DNA of 64,000 bases from a bacterium (GCA_016786595.1 JAEUWB010000060.1:186001-250000); one strand, 5' to 3'; counted from the first letter of the stretch, positions 9,420 through 19,171 are shown. Numbers and translations: made by a program. Notes: generated by a model not told the origin, from the letters alone.

Positions 9420-10133
9420 ATGACTGCAGCCGTTGAAACATTAGACTTGGGTCGCCACTTTGGATCGATCAAAGCAGTTGATGGGGTCTCTTTTACTGTG
9501 CAGACAGGTGAGGTCCTCGGATTTCTTGGACCAAACGGTGCAGGCAAATCGACAACAATGAAAATGCTTTCATGCTTTTTGGAACCGAGTTTTGGCACGG
9601 CAAATCTCGGTGGCTATAATATCCAAACACAGTCTCGTGATGTGCGTCGAATCTTGGGTTACTTGCCAGAAAATGCGCCACTCTATGGTGAGATGGAAGT
9701 TGGGGAGTTTTTATCTTTTATTGCAAGCGTGCGCGATTTGAATCATCCACGGCAAGCTGTTGATCGAGTCGTTGAAATGACGAGCTTAGGGAATGTATTT
9801 CAGCAGCGCATCGAATCACTTTCTAAAGGTTACAAGCGCCGTGTTGGTCTTGCGCAGGCTTTGATTCATGACCCAGCAATTCTGATTCTGGATGAACCAA
9901 CAGATGGTCTTGATCCCAATCAGAAATATGAAGTGCGCCAATTAATCCGCAGTATGCGTGAGCAAAAATGTATTATTCTTTCAACCCATATTCTTGAGGA
10001 AGTCGATGAAGTCTGTAATCGTGTAGTGATTATTGCGCGTGGTAAGGTTGTCGCCGATGCCATGCCTAATCTACTCAAGCAGCAAGCTGTAAGCGGACGA
10101 CTCGATGATGTTTTTAGGCAGATTACAGCTTAA
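9420..10133 (+). CDS. ABC transporter ATP-binding protein (GldA-like)
   Basis: ATPase subunit of an ABC-2 type exporter, 237 residues. Walker A is GPNGAGKSTTMK, the Q-loop region is GYLPENAPLYGEM, the signature is ESLSKGYKRRVGLAQAL, Walker B is ILILDEPTDGLDPNQ, and the switch histidine is in LSTHILEEV. The ATG at 9420 fits the family start better than the upstream GTG at 9366. It opens an operon with a permease, a GldG-like protein and a DUF4340 protein, the arrangement of Bacteroidetes-type gliding transporters that is also widespread outside gliders. The substrate is unknown. Confidence 0.9.
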   Translation: MTAAVETLDLGRHFGSIKAVDGVSFTVQTGEVLGFLGPNGAGKSTTMKMLSCFLEPSFGTANLGGYNIQTQSRDVRRILGYLPENAPLYGEMEVGEFLSFIASVRDLNHPRQAVDRVVEMTSLGNVFQQRIESLSKGYKRRVGLAQALIHDPAILILDEPTDGLDPNQKYEVRQLIRSMREQKCIILSTHILEEVDEVCNRVVIIARGKVVADAMPNLLKQQAVSGRLDDVFRQITA

Positions 10134-10148
10134 TTTTTGGAAATAAAT

Positions 10149-10883
10149 ATGAAACAGGTAATTGCAATATTTAACCGAGAATTTAGATCTTATTTTGCTA
10201 GTCCCTTGGCATTAATTTTTATTTGTATTTTTTTAATGCTGACAGGATTTTTCACATTCAAGCTAGGTATGTTTTATGAGCAAGGACAAGCCGACCTCAG
10301 GCCGTTTTTCGTCTGGCATCCCTGGCTGTATCTATTTATCATTCCAGCAATTTCGATGCGGCTTTGGGCTGAGGAAAAAAAGACTGGGACAATTGAGTTA
10401 CTTTTAACACTTCCGCTTTCGTTATTCGAAGCAATGGCAGGCAAATTTCTTGCCGCCTGGTTGTTTATTGGATTGGCCTTGAGCTTAACATTTCCAATCG
10501 TCTTGACAGTTTGTTACCTAGGCAATCCCGACCTGGGGGTAATTTTCGCCGCATATCTTGGAAGCTTCCTCATGGCCGGGTCATTTTTGTCAATTGGTAT
10601 GGCAGTTTCTGCAACGACAAATAATCAAGTCATTGCTTTCGTTGTCTCTACAGTGATTTGTTTATTATTTATTCTCTTTGGATTTGAGCCCGTAGTGAAC
10701 ACACTACTCGGATTTTTCCCGGCAAAATTTGTCGAATTAATTACTAACTTAAGTTTCCCTTTTCATTTTGAAGCAATTCAACGCGGCGTGCTTGATTTAC
10801 GCGATTTGGTTTACTTTCTAAGCTTAATGCTGACTGCATTATATATTGGAGTAGTGGCTTTAGATCGGGGCAAGGCAGAATAA
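10149..10883 (+). CDS. ABC-2 family permease (GldF-like)
   Basis: Membrane subunit partner of the preceding ATPase, 244 residues with about six hydrophobic helices. RAEEKKTG-like text (LWAEEKKTGTIELLLTLPLS) is the conserved cytoplasmic loop of ABC-2/GldF permeases, here at about residues 75-95. GGA lies before the ATG at 10149, which I prefer over the TTG at 10137. Only 15 bases separate it from the ATPase gene. It should form the transmembrane path in the inner membrane; the cargo is not evident. Confidence 0.88.
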   Translation: MKQVIAIFNREFRSYFASPLALIFICIFLMLTGFFTFKLGMFYEQGQADLRPFFVWHPWLYLFIIPAISMRLWAEEKKTGTIELLLTLPLSLFEAMAGKFLAAWLFIGLALSLTFPIVLTVCYLGNPDLGVIFAAYLGSFLMAGSFLSIGMAVSATTNNQVIAFVVSTVICLLFILFGFEPVVNTLLGFFPAKFVELITNLSFPFHFEAIQRGVLDLRDLVYFLSLMLTALYIGVVALDRGKAE

Positions 10884-10933
10884 ATTCGAGGCGATTTCAC
10901 AAGGTATATCGAGGAGGAATAAAAGAGTAGCGT

Positions 10934-12862
10934 ATGTCTAGCGGTAGTTCATCAAAACGGACTTTACTATCAATTTCCGGAATTATCCTGGCAATTGCAA
11001 TTTTTATTGTTGCCAATGGATTGAGTCGACAGGTGCTGCACTCGTGGTATCTCGATCTGACCGATCAAAATCTTTACAGCCTTTCTGCCGGTAGTAAGAA
11101 GATTCTTGCTGAGCTGCAAGATCCTATCACTCTGCGCTTTTATTATAGTAAAACAGATGGCGCACGTTACCCCTCGCTGCAACTTTATGCTTCGCGCGTG
11201 CTTGAACTACTGCGTGAATATCAACGACTCTCGCAGGGTAATCTTAAGCTTGAAATTTATGATCCCCGACCCGATACAGATGAGGAGAGTTGGGCAGAGA
11301 AGTATGGTTTGACCCCAATTTCAATGCCTGCAGGTGATGCGATTTATTTTGGTCTTAGTGGGGCAAATGGCATTGGCAAGGAAAGCACAATTCCACTGTT
11401 TAATTTAGGCCGCCAAGAGTTACTAGAATATGATATCAGTAAGTTAGTTTACGAACTCTCACGTGCATCTAAGCCTGTAGTTGGAATTTTAAGCCCTCTA
11501 AAAATTCAAAGCGCAGCTTCGCAAATTCCAGGTCAGCCTCAAGCCCCGCAGCAATGGACATTTATTTCGCAATTAAAGAGTTTAGCTGAAGTTAAGTTTC
11601 TAGATACAACTTCTGGCGTGATCGAAAGCGGTTTTGATGTAGTGGTGTTGATCCATCCGAGAAATTTATCAAATCAAACGTTATTTGCCATCGATCAGTA
11701 TCTGTTAAATGGCGGCAAACTACTTGTGCTAGAAGATCCCTATTGCGAAGCCGATCAAGCTGACCCTGAACAGGCAGCCCAGCCCGACCAACAGTCAACT
11801 CAAGGTAGTTCGCAGCTAAACCAATTGCTAAAAAACTGGGGAGTAGAATTGGTTGAAGATAAATTTGTAGCTGATGTGAATCTTGCAACCCGTGTTTCAA
11901 CGGGACAAGGTGGAGTTAAAGATTTTGTTGCTTGGCTAAATATTCCTAAAGATTTATTGAGTGCAAACGATCCAGCAACAACTTCAATTGATAGTTTGCT
12001 TTTCCCTTGGGCTGGGGCACTTAAACTCACAGCAGTCGAGGGCATTACTGCAGAACCGTTGATCGGGACAACCGACCAGGCGATGCTAGTTGATACGCGG
12101 AGTGTAAAGCTTGGGGGAGGGGACCCTGATTCACTACTGCGTAGTTATGCTGCAGGAAATGAGAAATTAAATATTGGTGTGCGCCTCACAGGTAATTTTA
12201 AGACTAACTTCCCGGCTGGAGATCCAGCTAAACCTGAGGGAGCGGAGCAAAACCAATCTTCCAGCAAGCAAGCCCCAGCGTTAAAGGAAAGTAAAAAGCC
12301 TGGAACGGTTGTAGTGATTGCTGACGTTGATTTTATTTCTGACCGCTATTCGCTGATTACACAAAATGTATTTGGTCGCTCGCTTGTATCGCTACTCAAT
12401 CACAATTTAGTTTTGTTATTTAATGCAATCGATCAACTCACCGGATCTACCGACTTAATTACAATTCGCTCACGTGGAAAATTTAGCCGACCATTCGAGC
12501 GTGTGCAGCAGATTGAAATTAACGCTCAGCGACGCTGGCAAATGGAAGAGCAGAGTTTGCAGGCAGATTTAAATGCAGCGAATGAACGTCTACGTACGCT
12601 TGAGCAGAATGAACACGGCGAGAAACCAGCTGCTCAGCAAGTTTTTTCAGATGCGGTACTTGACGAAATCAAACAATTTAAGGAGCAACGCCGTCAGGCC
12701 CAAGAGCGCTTACGTGAAGTGCGTAAAAATTTACGTGAAGATAAAGAACGCTTAGGCACTGTCTTGTTTTTGATTAATACTTTTCTTGTGCCCTTGGTGC
12801 TATTAGTCGTGGCAGTCGGAAAATTAATTGCCAAACTTAGAACTAAGCAGCGCTCTAATTAA
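10934..12862 (+). CDS. GldG-like ABC transporter auxiliary protein
   Basis: A 642-residue protein with one N-terminal membrane helix (about 10-30) and one near the C-terminus (about 612-635), with the bulk between them outside the cytoplasm. The start SWYLDLTDQNLYSLSAGSKKIL and the segments LRFYYSKTDG and LEIYDPRPDTDEES are typical of GldG/intraflagellar-transport-like (ABC_transp_aux) proteins. Residues 530-600 are charged, glutamine-rich and probably coiled coil (AQRRWQMEEQSLQADLN...). It is third in the operon and most likely associates with the GldA/GldF-like transporter. Confidence 0.85.
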   Translation: MSSGSSSKRTLLSISGIILAIAIFIVANGLSRQVLHSWYLDLTDQNLYSLSAGSKKILAELQDPITLRFYYSKTDGARYPSLQLYASRVLELLREYQRLSQGNLKLEIYDPRPDTDEESWAEKYGLTPISMPAGDAIYFGLSGANGIGKESTIPLFNLGRQELLEYDISKLVYELSRASKPVVGILSPLKIQSAASQIPGQPQAPQQWTFISQLKSLAEVKFLDTTSGVIESGFDVVVLIHPRNLSNQTLFAIDQYLLNGGKLLVLEDPYCEADQADPEQAAQPDQQSTQGSSQLNQLLKNWGVELVEDKFVADVNLATRVSTGQGGVKDFVAWLNIPKDLLSANDPATTSIDSLLFPWAGALKLTAVEGITAEPLIGTTDQAMLVDTRSVKLGGGDPDSLLRSYAAGNEKLNIGVRLTGNFKTNFPAGDPAKPEGAEQNQSSSKQAPALKESKKPGTVVVIADVDFISDRYSLITQNVFGRSLVSLLNHNLVLLFNAIDQLTGSTDLITIRSRGKFSRPFERVQQIEINAQRRWQMEEQSLQADLNAANERLRTLEQNEHGEKPAAQQVFSDAVLDEIKQFKEQRRQAQERLREVRKNLREDKERLGTVLFLINTFLVPLVLLVVAVGKLIAKLRTKQRSN

Positions 12863-12879
12863 GCAAGGACAATATCGCT

Positions 12880-14118
12880 ATGAATAAAAAAACATTGATC
12901 AAGCTTGCAGGAACATTAGTCGCCTTGGTGGTTTTATATTTTATTTTCGCACCAACTGAGAAACAAGACATTGCAGGGGCAATTTTGTCCGCGCTAGAGC
13001 CGAATAAAGTTTCGAGAATTCAGATCGATCAAGGTGAGAATAAGCTTGAATTAAGCGTCAAAGATAAGAATTGGGTGGTGACGAGTCGTGGTGACTATCC
13101 TGCAGATAGTTCGAAAATTCGTGCCTTATTGGTCAGACTGGCTGAAGTCAATACCGATCAACTCGTCACGCGAAATAAAAAAAATCATCTCAATCTTGGA
13201 GTGACAGATGAAGATGTTAAAGCTGGGAAGAGTAAGGTCACGCTCTACGACCCTGCAGGTAAAGTTTTGTCTGGACTATACATCGGCAATGCTCGGAATA
13301 AAGGATCTGGAGAAGGAGAGTTTTCGCTCGGGGTGATTCTTGGACAGTATGTTCGTGCTGTTAATTCAGATGATGTGTACGTGATTCCAGAGCCTGTAAC
13401 TGCCGTTGCTAAGCCGAATCATTGGCTTGATACAACCTTGACCGATATCATTGCCAATAAAGTAGAAACAATCGAGCAGAAATCTGGAGCGGATGTGCAG
13501 TTTGTCGTTAAGCGTGATTTTCAGGTTGAACCTGGCAAGCCTGGAATGTTTAAACTAACAGTCCCACCAGTTGCTGATCGTAAAGTTAAAGAAAATATCC
13601 TGATCCAATTGCGTTCTGGATTAGAAGCCTTCCGCTTTGAAGATGTTATTCCGGCAGGAGATCCCAGCGCGCAGTCACTGATCTTTGATCGTTCAACTAA
13701 ATACACACTTACCGATGGAACAATTTACATCGTTAAAACCGCTGAGTATGACTCTAAATTTTTCGCTAAGATCGAAGTTGGATTTTCAGAAGAAGCTATT
13801 ACTGCGACGAAAGAACGGCATCAAGTTAAACTCGATCAATCACAGCAAGCCCAGGCACAAGTCTCTGCTAGTTCGAGTTCTTCGAGTTCAAGCGGTGATA
13901 CTAATCTCTTACCAGAGCCAAAATATACAACTGCAGAGGAGAGTGCTAAATTAAATGCGCAATTTTTTAAGTGGGTTTACCAAATTCCGAAGTTTGGTGT
14001 TGAAAAATTCCGCTACGCTCAGGCTGATTTGTTTGAAATCTCGACTACCCCGCAAGCTCAGCCACGTAAGGCGAATGCAAGGGAAAAGACCAATTCAGCT
14101 AATAAAAGACAGAAGTAG
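12880..14118 (+). CDS. DUF4340-domain protein of the Gld-like ABC operon
   Basis: A 412-residue protein with a single N-terminal anchor helix (LIKLAGTLVALVVLYFIF) and a large exported domain. The pattern EPNKVSRIQIDQGENKLELSVKDKNWVV and LYIGNARNKGSGEGEF matches DUF4340 proteins, which commonly close GldA/F/G operons. A serine-only run of nine residues lies at about 338-346 and probably marks a flexible linker. The gene starts 17 bases after the gldG-like stop. Its molecular role is unknown. Confidence 0.85.
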   Translation: MNKKTLIKLAGTLVALVVLYFIFAPTEKQDIAGAILSALEPNKVSRIQIDQGENKLELSVKDKNWVVTSRGDYPADSSKIRALLVRLAEVNTDQLVTRNKKNHLNLGVTDEDVKAGKSKVTLYDPAGKVLSGLYIGNARNKGSGEGEFSLGVILGQYVRAVNSDDVYVIPEPVTAVAKPNHWLDTTLTDIIANKVETIEQKSGADVQFVVKRDFQVEPGKPGMFKLTVPPVADRKVKENILIQLRSGLEAFRFEDVIPAGDPSAQSLIFDRSTKYTLTDGTIYIVKTAEYDSKFFAKIEVGFSEEAITATKERHQVKLDQSQQAQAQVSASSSSSSSSGDTNLLPEPKYTTAEESAKLNAQFFKWVYQIPKFGVEKFRYAQADLFEISTTPQAQPRKANAREKTNSANKRQK

Positions 14119-14214
14119 ACAGTCTGGACATTATTTCAGATAATTTCTAGGCAAAATATTTAGGTTTTTATTAATGCTAGACGATAGCTAATCTAGGGTA
14201 TAGTGTTTGAACTA

Positions 14215-14679
14215 ATGAAAATTTTAAACTCAATTCGGGGAAATAATGGCTTCAGCTTGCTGGAGTTATTAATCATTATTTCTACTCTTGGAGTTTTAGC
14301 TTCGATTGTTTTACCTGAACTTGCGGTTTATCGATTACGCTCTCATAATGCTACAGCTGTTTCTAATTTAAGAAACTTACTTTCAACTCAAGAATTATAC
14401 TATGCGGATCATGAAGCTTTTGCTGATGATGTAACAACCTTAGAAACACTTGGGTATAAACGTAATCCTGAAGTGCGGGTCAGTACAAACATGAATCCTG
14501 GTGGAGGTATTGCCGGTCAGGTTTTTGAAGCTTACGCCGGACATGAACGCGGAGTCGCCTTGGGCGATTATCACTTTAGCACCTTAAGTGGTACGTACGC
14601 CTGTTATAAATTCTCAAGTGTCTCTGGATATCTAGAGATTGTTGCTCCACCGGCCGCAGATTGCACTACTCCCGACTAG
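14215..14679 (+). CDS. Type IV pilin / pseudopilin-like protein
   Basis: The N-terminus NNGFSLLELLIIISTLGVLASIVLP is a class III signal: cleavage is expected after G, leaving phenylalanine at +1 and glutamate at +5, then the hydrophobic assembly helix. The remainder (LRNLLSTQELYYADHEAFADDVTTLETLGYKRN) resembles GspG/PilA-type globular domains. Two cysteines near the end could form a disulfide. I chose the ATG at 14215; no Shine-Dalgarno is visible, and a TATAGT box lies 10 bases upstream, so the transcript may be nearly leaderless. It pairs with a similar gene 120 bases downstream. Confidence 0.88.
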   Translation: MKILNSIRGNNGFSLLELLIIISTLGVLASIVLPELAVYRLRSHNATAVSNLRNLLSTQELYYADHEAFADDVTTLETLGYKRNPEVRVSTNMNPGGGIAGQVFEAYAGHERGVALGDYHFSTLSGTYACYKFSSVSGYLEIVAPPAADCTTPD

Positions 14680-14787
14680 GGAAGCTTACCCTCCGATCTT
14701 AGCTACCCCTTCTCATCCGTAATTTTACGAGTTTCTCTTAGTGATCTTTCCAAGTTCGTACGCATTTAGACGGGATTTGCTACTGCC

Positions 14788-14793
14788 GATAAT
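14788..14793 (+). promoter_or_regulatory. Putative -10 box six bases before second pilin gene
   Basis: TTTAGA (14765-14770), 17 bases, then GATAAT (14788-14793), with ATG at 14800. If transcription starts the usual seven bases after the box, the mRNA begins at the start codon. No purine-rich ribosome binding site is present. The match is moderate, not perfect. Confidence 0.4.
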
Positions 14794-14799
14794 ATTTGC

Positions 14800-15282
14800 A
14801 TGAGACAAAGAATTCTAAATGTTGCTGGTTTCACATTAATGGAGCTGATGGTTTCGATTACATGTATCGGAATTTTAGCTGCGGTTGCCTTGCCCACAAT
14901 GGAAGGCTATCGGATCGAAGCAAGAAATGCGATGGCAATTTCTAATTTGCGTAACCTCGTTACCGCACAAGAAGCTTATTTTAATGATGCTGCACGTTAC
15001 TCAGGCTCAATTGCCGAGCTAGAAGCAAATGGCTTTAGACGTAATACAGATGTAGTCTTTAATATCGACCGAACCTTTATTGCACCTTCTGCTGACCTGG
15101 TTAATACTCGTTACATTGCTCGCGCCTCACATGTTAAAGGAGCGGGAAATTTTGCTACAACACCTGGGTCATACGGTTGCTACTCAATTGGGAAGACTTA
15201 TTGGGGGTTAGCATCAGCTGTGCCGAGAAATATCACACGCATGAACCCCACAGTCTCGATGCGGGTTTGCGGAACGCTTTAG
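14800..15282 (+). CDS. Second type IV pilin / pseudopilin-like protein
   Basis: 160 residues with the prepilin signal VAGFTLMELMVSITCIGILAAVALP (G then F at +1, E at +5). The sequence after the helix (AISNLRNLVTAQEAYFNDAARYSGSIAELEANGFRRN) is clearly homologous to the preceding pilin, so the two arose by duplication. Cysteines occur within the helix and near the C-terminus. No ribosome binding site is visible upstream. It faces the TrmFO-GspK gene, which supplies a K-type minor pseudopilin, so the three probably belong to one type II secretion or type IV pilus system; the assembly ATPase and secretin are not here. Confidence 0.88.
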   Translation: MRQRILNVAGFTLMELMVSITCIGILAAVALPTMEGYRIEARNAMAISNLRNLVTAQEAYFNDAARYSGSIAELEANGFRRNTDVVFNIDRTFIAPSADLVNTRYIARASHVKGAGNFATTPGSYGCYSIGKTYWGLASAVPRNITRMNPTVSMRVCGTL

Positions 15283-15296
15283 TCTCGCGATCGCTG

Positions 15297-17810
15297 CTAA
15301 TAAATTTCAATTGACCGAACAACTGTTTGACGCTGCGTGCCAGGATTTCCTGTGGTCACGATTGCCCTTAGCCACCGGGTGCAGTTGGGCATGACTGCCC
15401 GTACAATCACGCTAAACTCATTACTGGTTGTTTTAATGTGCTGACGTAACTGAGAGTCCCCCTGTAGTAATAAGCTTAATAAGCCATCGTTAATTGGTAA
15501 ACTCAAGCGCTTCTGCACTAGGTCAACTACTTCTGTTTCAGGAAATCCAAGTGCAATCAGCACTTCTAGCGGAGCAGTATTAATATTCACTCGACGTGAG
15601 CCAACCCCACTTGAAGTTGAAACCTTAACATTTTGCGCAACACGGGAAATGCGCTCCTTGGTCATGCCGGGAACGAGCAAAAGATCGCTAATTGTTTTGA
15701 GGGGGCGATTGAAAAATAGATTTTGCTGCTCAGACTCGATGCCTTTACCAGTAAAGGCCGTGCTCTGATAGGACTCTTTGTTTGCGTCGATCCAATCCTG
15801 GATCACCGCTACTTGATTGCTCGGTGAGAAACCAACATTGCCGGGCACGCGCTTTAATTCTGGATCGTAGCGCTCCTGAATAAATCCTGACCGTTTAAAT
15901 AATTCTGCAGTAGCATTTTTCCAAAATAGGGCGTTGGTGTTTTGTGGAGGTGGCTGAGCATCTTCTCCCTCGTCAGTGTCTTGATCCTCGCCGTCTTGAT
16001 CAGCATCTTTCGGCTTTTGATCAAAAGGATTTGGCGAGGCAGGAACAACTTGATCTTCGTGTAAGCTATTCAGATCGATCTTGCCATCTTCATCGATAAT
16101 ACTTAAACGGAGCTCGCCTGCTACGCCAGAAATTGGTAGCGATTTCTCACTTGAAATTAATGCCCAAGGCTCTCCCAGCCAATCTTCTTGAATACCTTCA
16201 AGCTTGGGCATTTCAATTAATACCCGTGCAAGATTTAAGGCGGACTTTAATGAGTATTCGGCTTGAATCGTTTCTTGGTAACTACGCAATGCTCGCGCAT
16301 CGAAACGAGCAATATAGCCAAAATCAACGACAATCACAGTGGCCAAAGTGATGATAAAAATTGTTAAGAGTAAAGCAATGCCACTTTGATTGCTTAAGCT
16401 CGAATGCCTAACCGTAAGGGGTTTAGTTGTAGGTAATTCATTTAAATTACAATCATGGGTAGACAGTTCATTTTCATCAAGAAACTCTGCTAAGCGACTG
16501 AGTGCCCGCTTTGATGTATTGGTTCTACGCTCGTCTTTGCTTCTACTTTTTTCTGTAAAATAGCTAGGCATTAGTCCAAAAGAAATATTCATGGGCTGGA
16601 AGTCTTTGCGCTGCGGGTCGCTAATATACTGCATTAAGGCGCCGATTGCAGTCTCAACTGGAAATGTAATTGGCGCGTTGCCAGCAACTACTCGGGCAGC
16701 ATTAATTCCCGCAACTAATCCGCCGGCTGTTGATTCTACATAGCCTTCAACTCCAGTGATTTGACCTGCAAAGAAAAGTCCTTGATGGTTACGCATTTCT
16801 AAAGTTGCGCTCAGGCACGTTGGTGAATTAAGAAATGTATTACGGTGGACTGTTCCTAAGCGAATAAACTCAGCCTGCTCAAGGCCGGGCAAGCTGCGGA
16901 AAATTCGCTGCTGCTCACCATGTCGCAGCCGTGTCTGAAAGCCAACAATGCTCCACAATTCGCCTGCCTGATCATCTTGCCGTAATTGGACTACGGCGTA
17001 GGGCCAGCGCCCGGTCTGGGGGTCTGTTAACCCGGTCGGTTTCATTGGGCCAAAACGCAGAGTTTCAGGTCCACGCGCGATCATTTCTTCAATCGGCATG
17101 CAGCCTTCAAAGGGACGTAGATTAGACACGTCATCAGCTTCAACTTCTTCATGTCCTCCAAACTTTTCGCCAGCGGCAACGGCGCTTACAAATTCAGTAT
17201 ATTGTTCGAGAGTTAAAGGGATGTTCCAGTAGTCATCTCCACCTCCTTTGCCATAACGTGAAGCGCGGAAAAGTTTCCCGAAATCAATTGATTCAGCTAG
17301 AAGAATTGGACTAATCGCATCAAAAAAAGCCAGCTGACTCTGACCAGTTAGGTTTTGGATTTGTTCAGAGAGTTTCTTACTTGTCAGCGGTCCAGTGGCG
17401 ATAATCACCGGTGATGTTTGGGTATAACTAGGAATTGTGATTTGTTCAGCGGTTTGAAAATCAATTAAGGGGTGACTGCGGATTTTATGATCGATATAAG
17501 CACTAAAAATTTCTCGGTCTACCGCAAGTGCCCCGCCAGCGGGGACTTCAGCGTAAAGCGCTGCTTCAATGACCAAAGAGCCAGCGACTCGTAATTCGGC
17601 TTTTAAGAGCCCAACTGCATTTGTCAACGCCCGCCCGCGAAAGGAATTTGAACAAACTAGTTCAGCACATTTGCCAGTTTTATGAGCCTTTGTTGTCTGC
17701 AGCGGACGCATTTCAATCAGCTTGACTGGGTGACCAGCTTGAGCAATTTGCCAGGCTGCCTCACTTCCCGCTAACCCTGCGCCGATAATTGTAACACATT
17801 GTTTTTTCAT
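15297..17810 (-). CDS. trmFO-gspK: TrmFO-GspK fusion protein
   Basis: One 837-codon frame covers two normally unrelated proteins. Residues 1 to about 445 are TrmFO, the folate- and FAD-dependent enzyme methylating U54 of tRNA: dinucleotide motif IIGAGLAGSEAAWQIA, then GKCAELVCSNSFRG, GALAVDREIFS and FFAGQITGVEGYVESTAGG. After a 30-residue polar linker, SG followed by IALLLTIFIITLATVIVV starts GspK, the minor pseudopilin at the tip of the type II secretion pseudopilus (cleavage predicted after G477). The GspK part has the SAM-like repeats (NINTAPLEVLIALG) and normal length. I find no ATG, GTG or TTG between the two parts in frame, so GspK seems translated only as a fusion. Confidence 0.88.
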   Translation of the reverse strand: MKKQCVTIIGAGLAGSEAAWQIAQAGHPVKLIEMRPLQTTKAHKTGKCAELVCSNSFRGRALTNAVGLLKAELRVAGSLVIEAALYAEVPAGGALAVDREIFSAYIDHKIRSHPLIDFQTAEQITIPSYTQTSPVIIATGPLTSKKLSEQIQNLTGQSQLAFFDAISPILLAESIDFGKLFRASRYGKGGGDDYWNIPLTLEQYTEFVSAVAAGEKFGGHEEVEADDVSNLRPFEGCMPIEEMIARGPETLRFGPMKPTGLTDPQTGRWPYAVVQLRQDDQAGELWSIVGFQTRLRHGEQQRIFRSLPGLEQAEFIRLGTVHRNTFLNSPTCLSATLEMRNHQGLFFAGQITGVEGYVESTAGGLVAGINAARVVAGNAPITFPVETAIGALMQYISDPQRKDFQPMNISFGLMPSYFTEKSRSKDERRTNTSKRALSRLAEFLDENELSTHDCNLNELPTTKPLTVRHSSLSNQSGIALLLTIFIITLATVIVVDFGYIARFDARALRSYQETIQAEYSLKSALNLARVLIEMPKLEGIQEDWLGEPWALISSEKSLPISGVAGELRLSIIDEDGKIDLNSLHEDQVVPASPNPFDQKPKDADQDGEDQDTDEGEDAQPPPQNTNALFWKNATAELFKRSGFIQERYDPELKRVPGNVGFSPSNQVAVIQDWIDANKESYQSTAFTGKGIESEQQNLFFNRPLKTISDLLLVPGMTKERISRVAQNVKVSTSSGVGSRRVNINTAPLEVLIALGFPETEVVDLVQKRLSLPINDGLLSLLLQGDSQLRQHIKTTSNEFSVIVRAVMPNCTRWLRAIVTTGNPGTQRQTVVRSIEIY

Positions 17811-17866
17811 GTAGATTCTGATTCAATACCACCAATCGATATTTAGGGAAATTAGTAGGATTTTAC

Positions 17867-19171
17867 ATGGCCTTAGAAATTACAATGCCGCAGCTCAGCG
17901 ATACGATGAGTGAAGGGACGATTATTAAATGGTATAAGCAAGTCGGTGATAGCGTTAAGCGTGGCGACGCGTTAGCTGAAGTTGCAACTGATAAAGCCAA
18001 TCTAGAAATTGAATCTTTTAATGAAGGGACAATCTTGAGGATTGATGCTCAAATCGGTGCTGCTGTTAAAGTTGGCGCAGTGATTGCTATTCTTGGAAAG
18101 CCCGGCGAGCAGGTTGCAGAAAAATCAACTACTGAAAAATCAAACACTGAAACCCACAAACCCCTGACTGGCGGGCAAGTGAGTCCACAAGTGCAAGTGC
18201 CTACTACGCCACAGTCAAGTCTCAAGGAGCCAAGTCTAAAACAGTCTAGTTATTTTCAGTCGCCGAGTGTTTCTGACGAGCGAATTAAAATTTCTCCACT
18301 GGCAAAAAATGTAGCCAAATCACATGGAATTGACGTTTCGACATTGCAAGGCACTGGCGAAGGTGGACGAATCGTGCGCCGCGATATTGAACAAGCTTTA
18401 CAGGCACCGTCAGTAAGCCAACCTGCGCAACGCACTCCGCAGAATTTTTCAGCTACTCAATCAGTGCCGGCGCAAATTTTCATTAGTGGGGCAACTAAAA
18501 CAGAGCCACTTTCCAAGATGCGTCAAACGATTGCAACGCGGATGGTTGAAAGTGTTACAACGATTCCGCATTTCTATGTCACAACTAAGATTTGCATGGA
18601 TGCAGCGGTCGAAATGCGTGAAAGCCTAAAGACGCTCCCGCAATATGAAGGCTTAAGTTATAACCATATTATTATTAAAGCTGCGGCACTTGCCTTGCAA
18701 AGGCATCCGATCATTAACTCCTGCTATCGCGAGGGCAGCGTTTATCAGCCAGGTGCAATTAACATTGGTATCATCACTGCAGTACCCGGGGGCTTATTGA
18801 TTCCAATTGTTAAGCACGCCGATCAACTTTCGCTTGCGGATATTGTAGTTGAGTCGCGTGGCCTAGTGCAGCGTGCACGTGCGGGCAAACCGAAGGCTGA
18901 TGATTTGGTTGATGGAACGTTTTCGATTTCCAATATGGGAATGTTTGATGTTGAGAACTTTACCGCAATTATTAATCCAAGCCAGGGGGCGATTATTGCT
19001 GTGAGTGCAATTCAAAAAGAACCAATCGTTGAGGGCACTGTAATCCGCCCCGCAGCGGTAATGCGAGTTACTGCCTCTGTTGACCATCGCATCATTGACG
19101 GCGTAATGGCGGGTGAATTTCTATCTGAGTTAAAGCGAATTTTAGAGCAGCCAATTTTTGTTTTAGCATAG
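17867..19171 (+). CDS. aceF: Pyruvate dehydrogenase E2 (dihydrolipoamide acetyltransferase)
   Basis: Core acyltransferase of a 2-oxoacid dehydrogenase complex. Residues 1-80 form one lipoyl domain with the lipoylated lysine K43 in EVATDKANLEIES. A polar linker (about 85-140) leads to the E1/E3-binding domain (SPLAKNVAKSHGIDVSTLQGTGEGGRIVRRDIE). The catalytic domain ends with the DHRIIDG motif containing the active His and Asp. MPQLSDTMSEGTIIKWYK strongly resembles pyruvate dehydrogenase E2 of alphaproteobacteria and mitochondria. E1 and E3 genes are not in the window. LipB-LipA follows after five bases. Confidence 0.94.
   Translation: MALEITMPQLSDTMSEGTIIKWYKQVGDSVKRGDALAEVATDKANLEIESFNEGTILRIDAQIGAAVKVGAVIAILGKPGEQVAEKSTTEKSNTETHKPLTGGQVSPQVQVPTTPQSSLKEPSLKQSSYFQSPSVSDERIKISPLAKNVAKSHGIDVSTLQGTGEGGRIVRRDIEQALQAPSVSQPAQRTPQNFSATQSVPAQIFISGATKTEPLSKMRQTIATRMVESVTTIPHFYVTTKICMDAAVEMRESLKTLPQYEGLSYNHIIIKAAALALQRHPIINSCYREGSVYQPGAINIGIITAVPGGLLIPIVKHADQLSLADIVVESRGLVQRARAGKPKADDLVDGTFSISNMGMFDVENFTAIINPSQGAIIAVSAIQKEPIVEGTVIRPAAVMRVTASVDHRIIDGVMAGEFLSELKRILEQPIFVLA

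Noticed and set aside
16380-16500. Separate start codon for gspK between the TrmFO and GspK parts
   Set aside because: ATGs here are out of frame and run into a TAA; no ATG, GTG or TTG is in the GspK frame between the end of TrmFO and the hydrophobic helix.
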